Shown here piece by piece: positions 34,256-44,505 of a stretch of DNA of 64,000 bases (the first letter of the stretch is position 1; each line of letters begins with the position of its first letter). Origin of the DNA: Heloderma charlesbogerti (lineage: Eukaryota; Chordata; Lepidosauria; Squamata; Helodermatidae); NCBI GenBank assembly GCA_026122225.1, contig JANEZZ010000522.1, positions 1,116,001-1,180,000 of the forward strand. The letters run 5' to 3'. The notes below the pieces were generated by a model. That model searched no databases, was not told the DNA's origin, and saw only the letters and a program-made list of their open reading frames with translations. The position numbers and the translations under genes are program-made.

Positions 34256-35116
34256 TGTTTCCGGTCCATATCAGTTTCCCTTGTGTTCATTCATAGATGT
34301 GCTCTGTTCTGCTTCTGCATTTACCTGCAGGGTTTGTTTGTTTTAACTCTGCACAAAAAAATAGTTTTTAGATATGTATTTAAATGTATTTTTGGATATA
34401 TTTTCTACAAAATGTGCATTTCTAAATGTATTTTCTTTCAAAGTACACATTTCAAAAGGTATTTTATCCTAAAATACACACTGATATGCATTATATGCAT
34501 TGGAAAATTCAGAAAAATGTGAAATGCAAAGAATAATGGCTTTCAAATACGTTAGTCCAGGAAGTGTGGATCAGGTCAAGTCACAGCGGAATGTGCAAAG
34601 AACAAATTTCTTAAGTATTCTTCATTTGGCATATAGTTGAGGAACAGACAGGTTCAGAAAGCCCTGAACACCCACTTTAACACATTTTAATCTCCCCCAC
34701 CAAATCAGTTATCCAAACAAGCCAATTACATTTTTCTAAAACAAATTGGCCACTGGTCAATTTGGAGCATGTGTAGAGGTGATACAGCAGATTGCATTTG
34801 TGGAAATAAATTGTCTGAACTGGATGAGGCAATAGAAATCACTCCTACTTCTCTGATATGACTATAATCAGCTGATGTTATTTTCCACTCCTTTAATCAA
34901 TGGCCCTGATGAGAACAGCGGGGCAGGACATGTAGACAGAAAAACTCACAGTGTCCCTGAGATCAGGGTTGCTTTACAGGCCATTGCCACAACAAACCTC
35001 TAGATTATATTTTACAGATTCCCAAATACAGAGAATACCTCAGGGAAGAAAGTTTGGCCCTGACTGCAGAGCAATGCTCTGGAAACTTTTGTACTGCCTG
35101 ATTCTAGGGAAATACA
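34256..35116. other. Unassigned sequence, AT-rich repeat-like part
   Basis: Degenerate units around AAAATGTGCATTTCTAAATG and AAAATACACACTGATATGC at 34360-34510 resemble the interior of the MITE at 59682-60111. No ends are defined and no gene is seen. Confidence 0.4.
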
Positions 35117-35252
35117 TTAAGGGCACAATCCCATGCATGTTTAGACAGACAAAAGTCCTACAACTCCCAGCAACTCTCAGCCATGCTGGCTGGGGAATGC
35201 TGGGAGTTGTAGGACTTTTGTCTGTATAAATATGCATAGGATTGTGCCCTAA
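35117..35252. mobile_element. Short foldback element, TTAAGGGCACAATCC family
   Basis: A 136-bp near-perfect hairpin. The ends are TTAAGGGCACAATCCCATGC and GCATAGGATTGTGCCCTAA. The inner arms CAAAAGTCCTACAACTCCC and GGGAGTTGTAGGACTTTTG are exact complements. It is the smallest member of the family at 3762 and 20721. Confidence 0.8.
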
Positions 35253-35768
35253 GCCTCTTAGTTCGCACATGAACTCCCTTGTGAAACATTGGGAGGGGGG
35301 ACTGTGGAATCAGGGCTAGCCTAAGACTGAGGAGATGCCTGAGGAGGAAAATCTAAATGACGTCCTCTGTCCCCTCCTCCAGTCACACAATTTAATGTGA
35401 TGCATAATCTAATGAGAAACAATCCTATACAATTCTCATTGAAGTTCATGGGAGCTGCACCTCTTGTGCACAGAGCTGTTGTTCATTTCAATGTGACTTG
35501 CCCAGGAGAGTTTCTCAGTGCATTTTGCCCTATGGTTGAATCTCCCACACTGTCACCTTAATGGTGCCCCAAATATACCACCTGAAGAGGCCACCTCAGA
35601 TAGGCACCTAAGTAGTGCCATATATGCATGGGATCATCATTGATAGTCATAGTTATAGGCAGGGACATAAAGCCCTTACAAATTATTGCTGGTCCGAACT
35701 CTTACTCATGTCCCTGGATCGCTCTTCAGGAAAGAAAGCCTCCAGGATACTTCCATCCTGCAGGCCCT
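35253..35768. other. Unassigned intergenic sequence
   Basis: No gene. A worn fragment of the CAATCCTATACAATTCTCAT-type repeat lies near 35420. Confidence 0.4.
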
Positions 35769-36519
35769 CATATTTATTTATTTCTGCATTTATATAGATA
35801 CCACATATGAGACCTTCTCTGGGAGGCTCACAATCAAATACAACATTAAAATACAGTATGAAATAGTTACAAACCATTAAACTAAAATACAATTAAAACA
35901 ATACATTTTAAATGGAGACACCCATAAGCTATGGGTGTCTCCACTTGGTGCTGAAAAGGCCATAAAGATGGCACCAGGTAAGTCACTCTGGTAAGGCTGT
36001 TCCACAACTGGTGTGCCACCACCAAGATGGCTGTACCTGTAGTCACCTGCCTCATCTCTTTTGGCGGGGCACTTGGGGCAGGGCCTCTGAAGAAAATCTT
36101 AAGGTTTGGGTAGGTACATATGGGAGAAGGCAGTCTTTCAGGTAACCTGGTCCCAGGCTATGTGTCACTTTAGAAGTTAAAACCAGCACTTTAATTTGGG
36201 ACAGGAATTGAACTGGGAGCCAGTGCAACTGACACAAATGCCCAGTCCTAGTTAATAATCAGACAACCTGTTTTGGACCAACGATTTTCAAATGGCTTTT
36301 AAAAGCAGCCACATGTACAACAGATTGCAATAGTCAAAATGGGAAGTTACCAGAGCATGGGTAATTGTGGCCAAGCTATCTCCATCCAGATAAGGTCACT
36401 GCTGCTACCGTATCAGCTGAAGCTGATAAAAAGTGCTTCAACCCACAGTGATCAGTTGAACCTCTACTGACAATGGTGGCTCGATAAGCACCCTAGAATG
36501 CAAATGTGATCCTTTAGTG
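35769..36519 (-). mobile_element. CR1/L2-group LINE 3' end, left part (split by 36520-37060)
   Basis: The tail TATTTATTTATTTCTGCATT lies at 35769-35788. Minus-strand coding remnants include LHWLPVQF, KVLVLTSKVTHSLGPGYL and CLLPYVPT (36052-36237). Frames are broken. The LINE resumes at 37069 beyond a hAT-like insertion. Confidence 0.8.
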
Positions 36520-37060
36520 CAGGGGTGGGGAATATGTGGCGGTGGGCCACATATGGCCCCTGGGCTTTTTTGCGGCCCTCAGCACCCCACTGCTGCTGCT
36601 GACAATTGCTTGTTTTCAAGCAAAATTGAGCTCCTGGAAGCCTTCTGGCAGTGTGATTTTGCCTGAACAGAAGCTATCAATGTCTGCTAGTCCTGATGGC
36701 TATGTGCAACTTCCAGTACCAGAGGCAGTAAGCTTAGGTACACCAGTTGTTGGGGAACATGGGCGGGAGGGTGCTGTTGCTTGTAGGTTCCTGGTTGACA
36801 GCTGGTTGGCCACTGTGTGAACAGAATGCTGGACTGGATGGACTCTTGGTCTGATCCAGCAAGGCTCTTCTTATGTTCTTACGCTTGCTCCCCTTGTGCC
36901 TTGTTTTCAAGCTAAATATCCCTTCTTTGACACGCTGCCAAATTTTGGGCACAAAATCAGTAGTGTGGCAGCAATTTTGGCGGCAGCAGGTGTGTGTGCA
37001 GCCCCAGTGGGTTCTGGGGTGGGGGAATTGGACCCCGGCCTTGCCAAATTTCCGCCTCTG
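36520..37060. mobile_element. hAT-like MITE inserted in a LINE
   Basis: The ends are CAGGGGTGGGGAATA and AAATTTCCGCCTCTG (complement CAGAGGCGGAAATTT). The flanking octamers CTTTAGTG (36512-36519) and ATTTAGTG (37061-37068) match at 7 of 8. The host LINE continues across it. A SINE-like stretch, ACTGGATGGACTCTTGGTCT to CTCTTCTTATGTTCTTAC, lies inside at about 36738-36881. Confidence 0.65.
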
Positions 37061-37068
37061 ATTTAGTG

Positions 37069-37215
37069 GGAGTGAGACCTCATCTAGAACTGTCTGAACA
37101 CCATTCACCCAGGTGGACAAACCACTGACCAGCAGGACCTCCATCTTGTCTGGGGTGAGTCTCAGTTTGTTTGTTCTCATCCAGTCCATTACCCTTTCTC
37201 CCTGCTTCAAATGCA
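37069..37215 (-). mobile_element. CR1/L2-group LINE, right part of the split copy
   Basis: The minus-strand translation shows MDWMRTNKLRLTPDKMEVLL, followed by LDEVSLPLN. This is the stretch just after the RT core and continues 35769-36519. Confidence 0.8.
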
Positions 37216-37794
37216 CATAACATTACTAAAAATAGCCTTTTATGCTAATGACAATTTTAAACCTTTTCATGAATATGTATACATAAGGATGGGAACCCCC
37301 CATCCATTTTGCTCTGCTAATGCTAACATTTGTTTCATTTTGTTTACAATGCTTCCGGAACGAGCATTACTAGTGTACAATATGCATAAACATTTGCATA
37401 GGGACAAATTACTGTGAAAATCAGAAACTCTTTCAGGCTCACAAAAGAACAAATGCTCGCATAGGTGTTCTGAAATGGCAATTGTTGCCACCAAACCAGC
37501 AATAAATGAGGGAAATAAACAAAAATGGCATCAAGCCTTTCGTGGAAGGTTGATAAGTGCTTTTTATGCCATAAACTTGATGTTTCCTACACCACAAATA
37601 GAGTTACTGGTAAGCTCTGGTTTTATCAGATTTTTGGTCAGATTTTATGGGGTGTGGTGTATAAATCTGAAAATATTTTGCGGCATCTAACTGAAATCAC
37701 TGGACATCTGAATCAGGATGAAAAGAGTACAAAAGGACCCATACCTTATCAGTGGCCTCTAGGTCCCAATGTGACCTTGGTCATGCTTGTCCTG
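37216..37794. other. Unassigned intergenic sequence
   Basis: No gene or family is recognised. Confidence 0.4.
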
Positions 37795-38698
37795 TAGGGT
37801 GGCCAGTTACACATCACCAAAACATGAGGAAATGCACTGACGAAAAAGAGGACACCAATTTGCATAACATTTACACATGCTAATTTATAGGTGTAGATGC
37901 AAACTTAGAAATAATAACTAAAATTTAAATAGAAATTCAGCACAACTCACCATAGTGGAGAAGACTGACCAGGTGACTAGCGTGCCTCCTCCATCTGCTG
38001 TGCTACCTGTTGATGGCCATCTTCCAGGCTCCTGCTCTCCCTTCTGATGGTTCTTTATAAGGATGTCGGAGAAATACGCAACGGAACCAAATGTGTTTGG
38101 ATTTTTTATGAATCCAACCTGTGGATTCCGCAGTGGACCTGCTTTTCCCTGTTGGGTGGATTCTGCAGACTTACAGACCAGTTTGTTTGTTTGTTTTTTA
38201 AGTTTCCCAAATATTACACAAATTTTGTCATAGAAAAATATGCAAAAATACAAAAACAAAAACAAAAACCCAAACAAACAAACAAACAAACAAAAACCAG
38301 CCAAAAATGAGCATAGGCTAAAGTGTGAAAATGTGCATTTTAGGGAAATTTGCACATTTGGGGGGAATCTGCACATTTTTGCATATGCGAATTTGTGCAA
38401 ATTCAGAAACTTAAAAAAAAAATCCGATTCCATTGATAGGCGGACAGCAGAACAAAAGGCACCTGATAGTCCACAAAACACAGACAGAACAAATTTTACA
38501 CAATCTGTACTTCCCTAGTTCTTTATCTTTACACTGGACCTGTCCTGGACTGGGCAGCCCTTCAAACAAAGGACACCTTATGATGCTTTATCTTTTAAGT
38601 GGACTTGGACTGGACATCCCTTCAAATAGAGGGCAGTCTTCTGACCACTCTTAAAATAGAGGACTGCTCTCAGTAAAGTAGGACACCTGGCCACCCTA
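37795..38698. mobile_element. TAGGGTGGCCA-ended MITE carrying a nested element
   Basis: The ends TAGGGTGGCCAGTTAC and CACCTGGCCACCCTA are inverted repeats. The body shares CACCAAAA, ATTTGCATAA, TTCTGATGGTTCTTTATCTT and GGACTTGGACTGGACATCCC with copies at 42690 and 43446. The element at 38058-38517 is inserted in it at GTTCTTTA. A clear outer duplication is not seen. Confidence 0.65.
38058..38517 (+). mobile_element. hAT-like MITE (GCAACGGAAC family) nested in another MITE
   Basis: The ends are TAAGGATGTCGGAG and ATCTGTACTTCCCTA. A perfect 8-bp target duplication GTTCTTTA is at 38050-38057 and 38518-38525. Interior phrases CAACGGAACCAAATG, GGATTCCGCAGTGGACC and TTACACAATC recur at 51529-51952 and 53975-54346. 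No coding sequence is present. Confidence 0.85.
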
Positions 38699-40216
38699 GG
38701 TAGATCTGCCCCCCCTCCCCAGCCCCTATTCCTAGAGGATTCCATGGGGCTGTAGGGAGGGCTGAAATCTGCAAGCTGCAGGCTGCAGCATAGATGTATA
38801 CTTCTAGGCCCAGGGTCAGGGGCTTCCAGCTATCATTGGGCATTCTTGGAGATTTATGAGCTTCCAAGGCAGGGCCCCACTCCATCATTCAATCCATTTT
38901 CCTTTGTTACTTATGGATTGAACAAGGGCTCTGTATTTGCATGGGTGCTTTGTCAATATGCAGTGTCTCCCTTTTTTCACTCTCCCAGAAGCTAGCTGAC
39001 TGGGGGAGTGGGCTCATGGCTCTGTTTGCCCCACGATCATCACTCAGTGGTGCTGTCAGGATCAGACTTTGGGGCACAAGTCCAGGGCCCCACTCAGCAG
39101 AATAAGCAGGAGGACTCCAAAGGCAGCAGGGGTGTCTTATCACATTTTGAAGTAAGGAAAGCAATACACATGGCCATCTAAAATGGTGTGTGTGAGCTAA
39201 GAACATTACGTCCAGAGTCTAAAATTACCTAACTCCCCTTACTGTCATCACTTGTACTAGGCTGTTCTTCTGACCAAGCAGCTGAATAGATGTAATGTAG
39301 TACAGCTATTGCTGCTGCTCCCATTTAATATTTACTCGCACTATCCATGTGTTTGGCCCTGTTTGGGATGTATAACTGTGACGTGCCACTGCCACGAAGT
39401 GCAGGAACTTCAACGTTTAATAAATGGCCAGGCCAGTAGTGACACTGAAGTTGACAATGGCCTAGACTGAGGATCTTGCAGAATTCCACTGTATCTCAAT
39501 TCTAGCTTTACATAAACTATTTTGTCAATGAAAGTATTTGATCTATGGAGGAGAGGGGTCTGAGAATGCTAGGAATGATCAATTGGGAGTAAGATAAGCC
39601 CACCGCTTGGAAGTCCACTATTGTTCTTGGCATGTGTCCACATGTTTGCTGGAAGTTGCATTCAACTCTCCAAAACTAATGTGTGTATCGGCATTACAGT
39701 CAATGCATGGAGCTGTGAATAATACATAATCTGCTTCAGCAGGGTCTGGTGTGCTGTATAAATATGGAGATCTATACTATGAATAGCGCTGTAATAAAAT
39801 GCTAATTAGTATTATTAAGAATAGCCATTTCCTCAAACATTTTTTGTGAACAAAATCATGATGCTAAGTAATTATGGGCACAGAAATGGGAAAGAAAAGA
39901 ACAGTTCAGGATTGAAGCAGATGTTCTCATTCACATCAGCACAAATGTTTGCAATATTCAGCCTCTCCGTAGGCATGGCCATCAAGGTCTCCAATGGAGA
40001 GGCCAGGTGGCCACACCAGCTAGAAATGGATGTCTTCTTGTGGGTTTGGGGAGACTCAAAACATTTCATTTTGTGGCTTTTCTAAATGTGGCTGGTTGAG
40101 GAAAGGTTGTGCCATAGCCTGGTAAACAGGTAGCTTAAGAAAGTATCACTAAGTTTTACAGTAACACACACTGAGTCTTTGGCCATGGTTGGCTGTCAGT
40201 TAATTATTATACACCA
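38699..40216. other. Unassigned intergenic sequence
   Basis: No gene. The phrase GGGGCACAAGTCCAGGGCCC at 39072 recurs near 45720 as GGGGCAGAAGTCCAGGGCC, followed in both by CTCAGCAGAAT. It is an unnamed low-copy repeat. Confidence 0.4.
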
Positions 40217-40352
40217 GCCTTACCCAACTTGGTCCCCTCCAGATGTTTTGGACTACAACTCCCAGGATTCCTGGCCATTGGCAATGCTGGCTAGGGCTGA
40301 TAGGAGTTGAAGTCCAATATGTCTAGAGGGCACCAGGTTGGGGAAGGGTGCG
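40217..40352. repeat. Dispersed inverted repeat copy
   Basis: The left arm is TACCCAACTTGGTCCCCTCC and AGATGTTTTGGACTACAACT. The right arm is GGAGTTGAAGTCCAATATGT and AGGGCACCAGGTTGGGGAAG. Confidence 0.75.
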
Positions 40353-40405
40353 ATACACCATAAACGGCGTAAGTGGCATTGATTAAATCCCATAGTATAG
40401 GAACC

Positions 40406-40537
40406 TTGTTGTTGTTGTTCAGTCGTTCAGTCGTGTCCAACTCTTCGTGACCCCATGGACCATAGCACGCCAGGCCTTCCTGTCCTGCGCTCTCTCCCGG
40501 AGTGTGCTCAAGTTCATATTCATTGCATCGGTGATGC
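40406..40537 (-). mobile_element. 5'-truncated BovB (RTE) LINE with a 13-bp target duplication
   Basis: A 132-bp minus-strand 3' end: (TTG)n tail, then TTCAGTCGTTCAGTCGTGTC, GACCCCATGGACCATAGCAC and CTCTCCCGGAGTGTGCTCAA. It is flanked by TAGTATAGGAACC at 40393-40405 and 40538-40550, an exact 13-bp duplication. This is a clean target-primed insertion. Confidence 0.93.
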
Positions 40538-40559
40538 TAGTATAGGAACCTACGCTTCA

Positions 40560-40840
40560 TTAATACATACAGTTGCATTGGACAGCTTGAGACAAACGTG
40601 GCACTGCTGTAAGAGAACAACTGTTGCGAGACCAATAAGAACCAGTGGATCGTAGCTCTGGGGCTTCTACAATTTTTGCTGTTATTTTAGTTGCAACTAG
40701 AACAAAAGATGCCACTTGTCTCATAATGTAAGGATCCTCAGTATTCAGAAGATGCAGAGTCCTATATGCTAATAGAAAACTCATTCTCTGAGGGTGGATT
40801 CTTAGGTTGACAAAATGGTGCCATCCACGTACAAGGTTTG
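40560..40840 (-). pseudogene. LINE C-terminal remnant (possibly same family as 62336-63020)
   Basis: The minus-strand frame has LAYRTLHLLNTEDPYI followed by MRQVASFVLVATKIT. It resembles the ITEQVAKFLNLVVLT stretch encoded near 62816. It is a fragment with no catalytic part. Confidence 0.4.
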
Positions 40841-40931
40841 CCAGAGCATAAAGATGTGCAGGAATACAAAAATCTTGAGGTTGGGGGAAATTCAGGGAGG
40901 GAACCCGCAAAATGGCCCAGTGAGGGTCAAG

Positions 40932-41064
40932 CAGTGGAGGCCGGTGGCTCTGATGTCAGTGGGGCGGTGATCCCTTCCGGGTTGCAGTCAGAATGCTAGA
41001 GTTCTGATTGAAACCCGGAGCAGATTCACTGCCCCACTGACATCCGAGCCACCAGCTTCCACTG
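40932..41064. mobile_element. Foldback MITE, CAGTGGAGGCCGGTGGCTC ends
   Basis: The left arm CAGTGGAGGCCGGTGGCTCT and GATGTCAGTGGGGCGG pair with CCCCACTGACATCCGAGCC and ACCAGCTTCCACTG. The inner arms CAGAATGCTAGAGTTCTGAT also fold. The flanks GGGTCAAG and GGATTCAG agree at 5 of 8, so a hAT-type duplication is possible but worn. Confidence 0.6.
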
Positions 41065-42689
41065 GGATTCAGCACGCTCAGTGGGCACACAGTGCTGACT
41101 GTCTTGCAGGGGGGGACTACACCAGAGGGAGGGGTAGTGGACAGAAGTATCCGGGAAGAGAGCATAGTTGGCTAGAACCTTGAATAGGAGTATTCCGCTG
41201 CACCATTTCGTGGCGGGTCCTATTTGTATTGGCTATATAACAGGCAAAGAGCTGATACTTATCAAACTCAGAGTCAGTCAGCCAATTGGTGCCAACAACC
41301 AAATACAGATAATCCCACAGAAAGTAGTGAGGCAGAACCACCCTCAGGGTGGTTCACAATTTGCCCCAAACTCCATGCCCTGCAAGGCGCAGAAGTGAAC
41401 CTTTAGGCGCCTCCCCACATAACCAGTCGTATTCCTGGTCGTGAACATTCCTTGTGTCCCAGAGTCAAAACAAAATTGGCCAATGCCTCTTCCCTCATCT
41501 GTTCAACTTTGTCCAATCCCCTTCATGCATTTCCCTCCTTCCTTTCATTATCTCATTTTGGTAATAAATAAATAAATGAATGTCAGAAAGAATCAAACGG
41601 GGGCAGAATAAGTTGGGCAAACTCAACATTTGTCTTGCGTATATCCATGTAACTACAGAACAGAGGCCAGTGCACAGGTTTTCTCTTCACTGACCTGCCA
41701 CATGTTACATAACGTATGTAAAGCTACTTTAGCCTTGACTCAGCAAGATTATTTCTAGGGAAGTGGATTGAATTCAGCTTTCACAAGTTGGGTCATTCTT
41801 CAACTTGTATCCAACCAAGTTTGCCAGCAAGGGTGCTAAAATAATGCCAAGTGCAATAGAGATGTTGCAACATCAACACCTGAAACCATAAATCCTCATG
41901 GCCTGCAGGTATCAGGTGCAGTAAGCTATGCTGGAAGGTCAAGCAAAGTATCAGGATGAGAAAATTCATTCTAGTGCCATTTTTGCTGACCACATTGTTG
42001 TACAGAATTAGATCCTTCAAGACTTCGCATGATAAAGTAGGCCCTCCCTCCCCATCAGCCCTCTTTACTTAGGGTGATTTGCACATGCATGTTCCTTACC
42101 TGATGACTACCACATTGTGATGACTTGCATGGGATGCATGAACCATCACAGATGGAACACTACAAAGAGAACTTTCATATCACCTCATCTTTCCTCAGAT
42201 ACAATGCTCTTCAATATAGCCCCCCTAAAGAAGATTAATTTACCAAGTGGTTAGGTTTTCTACCATGGGTTTTCTTTGGTCATTGGTACAGATGAAAACA
42301 TGGTGTGTTTGTTTTGCCATCCATTCTAATGTGTGGTAATGTTGAGGTCCATAGGAAGGGATGTATGAAACAAACAAAAAATGCATTTTCACACTTTAGT
42401 AAATGGAGGAAAGTATGCATTTGGCCATGCACTTTAAAAAAATGTGCACCTAAATGCACACTTTTCCCCTTGAAGCAACATTTATAAGAGCTTGCAGTTG
42501 GAAACAGGAATGAGGCGAACAGACCTTTGAGGTGGAACTTAGACAACCTTGACAAGCTCGAGTCTTGCTGATTCCCCCGTCCCTAAATGGCTCATGGTAT
42601 GTTGTTTGTTTGTATTCACCTGCTGTCAGTCACACATTTATCTGCTAGTCATCCAGTGAACAGAAATCAGGTGATGTTAATCCATACAT
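41065..42689. other. Unassigned intergenic sequence
   Basis: No gene. A GGTGGTTC inverted pair occurs near 41340 and (AATA)n at 41562-41577. The text at 42310-42480 (ATGCATTTTCACACTTTAG) resembles the interior of the 38058 family. Confidence 0.4.
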
Positions 42690-43033
42690 ATTGTGAATGG
42701 CCCAAAATGAGGGCATGCATCACCAAAAAGGAGGACAAAGGAGGACCCCCTATTTGCATAAAATTTGCATATGCTAATTTATATCTTTCGATGCAAATTT
42801 GGAAATTATTATTATAATTGAAATAGAAATGCAGTAGATCTCACAATCGTGTGGAAGACTGTGAGCAGGTGACCTGCATGTCTTGCTCAGTCTACTGTCC
42901 AGGTGCTGTCGATGGGCTGCTTCAGGGCCCAGCTCTTCCTTCTGATGGTTCTTTATCTTTATACCAGACTTGGACTGGACAGCCCGTCAAATGGAGGACA
43001 GTCCTCTGTAAAAGAGGATACATGGCTACCCTA
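42690..43033. mobile_element. TAGGGTGGCCA-family MITE, left end eroded
   Basis: It shares CACCAAAAAGGAGGACA, ATTTGCATATGCTAATTTAT, TTCTGATGGTTCTTTATCTT and AGACTTGGACTGGACAGCCC with 37795. The right end is ATGGCTACCCTA. The left terminus is not identifiable. Confidence 0.6.
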
Positions 43034-43445
43034 GAATGTAGGAGGCCCTCAGTTCCTTGGGCCCAGGGGAAGAATCCTATGAGGGTCATTCTAGAGGCAT
43101 TGGTGCTGAGGGATCTGATCCAGCATGTTCCTGCCTTCCAGCCTTAGGTTCCGTGGGTTCCTCCCTGATCACCTGCCTCCAGCTCAGTGTGAGGAACCGA
43201 GTCTATCTCCGCAGCCTGTGGCATTGTAGCCTCTAACTCAGCTGGCCCACCCTCCTCCTATGACTCTGAGGCCATGACACAACCGTCCTGTCTGACCCTG
43301 TTGCTTGTGAGGCCCCGCTAAGGTCTCCTACCCAGCCCCACAGTCACACAAAATGGACACGTACTGCTGGGGTTTCCAGCTTTCCCCCTACCTTCTATGA
43401 TCTGCTTTTGAGGTTCTAACAGAGCTCTTCTTCTTACCCACTGTA
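43034..43445. other. Unassigned intergenic sequence
   Basis: No gene or repeat recognised between two MITEs of the same family. Confidence 0.4.
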
Positions 43446-43788
43446 TAGGGTAGCCACTTATGCATTGCCAAAAAATTGAAAATACTTCACCAAAAAGGAG
43501 GGTGATTGCATGTGCTAACTGATAGTTATAGTTGCAAAGTTATTAGTCATAATTGCTGTAATTCAATAGAAAAACATCTCAGTATAGTGGGGAAGACTTA
43601 CAGGTGTGCCTGCTCAGCCTCAGCCTGCTTTCTTAGTGCTAACTGCTGATGGGCAACTTCAAGGCCCCTGCGCTCCCTGCTTCAGGTTCTTCATCTTTAA
43701 ACCAGACTTGGACTGGACAGTCCTTTAGACAGAAGACATATCCCCAAAGAGGACTGTCCTCTGTAAAGTAGACAGCATGGCCACCCTG
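43446..43788. mobile_element. TAGGGTGGCCA-family MITE
   Basis: The ends are TAGGGTAGCCACTT and ATGGCCACCCTG. The flanking octamers CCACTGTA and CCAGTATA match at 6 of 8, consistent with an old 8-bp duplication. The body carries CACCAAAAAGGAGGG and AGACTTGGACTGGACAGTCC. Confidence 0.65.
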
Positions 43789-43937
43789 CCAGTATATCTT
43801 ACATTCAGCTGATGGACTACTGAATTCCTGGTTCACAGTCCCTTTAGTCTGACCCATAGGCCCCACCATAGGACACCTCCTCTCAACCTCATTCCCATCA
43901 CCAAACCAGCCAATTCTCCCTGCTGGGGTCTATACTG

Positions 43938-44505
43938 ACCTCTCTACAAAACTAGCACAAGGCTCCTCTACTCAGCACTGGTTAGGCCCCATCTGGAGTA
44001 CTGTGTCCAGTTCTGGGCACCACATTTTAAGAAGGATGCAGACAAACTGGAGAGGGTTCAGAGGAAGGCAACAAAGATGATCAGGAGACTGGAAACAAAG
44101 CCCTATGAAGAGAGACTGAAAGAACTGGGCATGTTTAGCCGTGAAAAGAGAAGGCTGAGGGGAGATATGATAGCGCTCTTCAAGTACTTGAAAGGTTGTC
44201 ACAGAGAGGAAGGCTAGGATCTCTTCTTGATCATCCCAGAGTGCAGGACACGGAATAATGGGCTCAAGTTACAGGAAGCCAGATTCCGGCTGAACATCAG
44301 GAAAAACGTCCTGACTGTTAGAGCAATACGACAATGGAACCAATGACCTAGGGAGGTGGTGGGCTCTCCCACACTGGAGGCATTCAAGACGAGGCTGGAC
44401 AGCCATCTGTCAGGGATGCTCTGACTTGGATTCCTGCATTGAGCAGGGGGTTGGACCCGATGGCCTTGTAGGCCCCTTTCAACCCTACTATTCTATGATT
44501 CTAAG
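43938..44505 (+). mobile_element. CR1 LINE 3' end
   Basis: A typical truncated CR1: GGTTAGGCCCCATCTGGAGT, CTGTGTCCAGTTCTGGGCAC, GACAAACTGGAGAGGGTTCA, then GAGGCTGGACAGCCATCTGT and GCAGGGGGTTGGACCCGATG. It ends CTATTCTATGATTCTA, the CR1 octamer tail. It covers the end of ORF2 and the 3' UTR. The frame is broken, for example at CAATGACC near 44342. Confidence 0.92.

Noticed and set aside
40455..40655. 66-codon frame inside the BovB scrap
   Set aside because: It is antisense to BovB and crosses its boundary.
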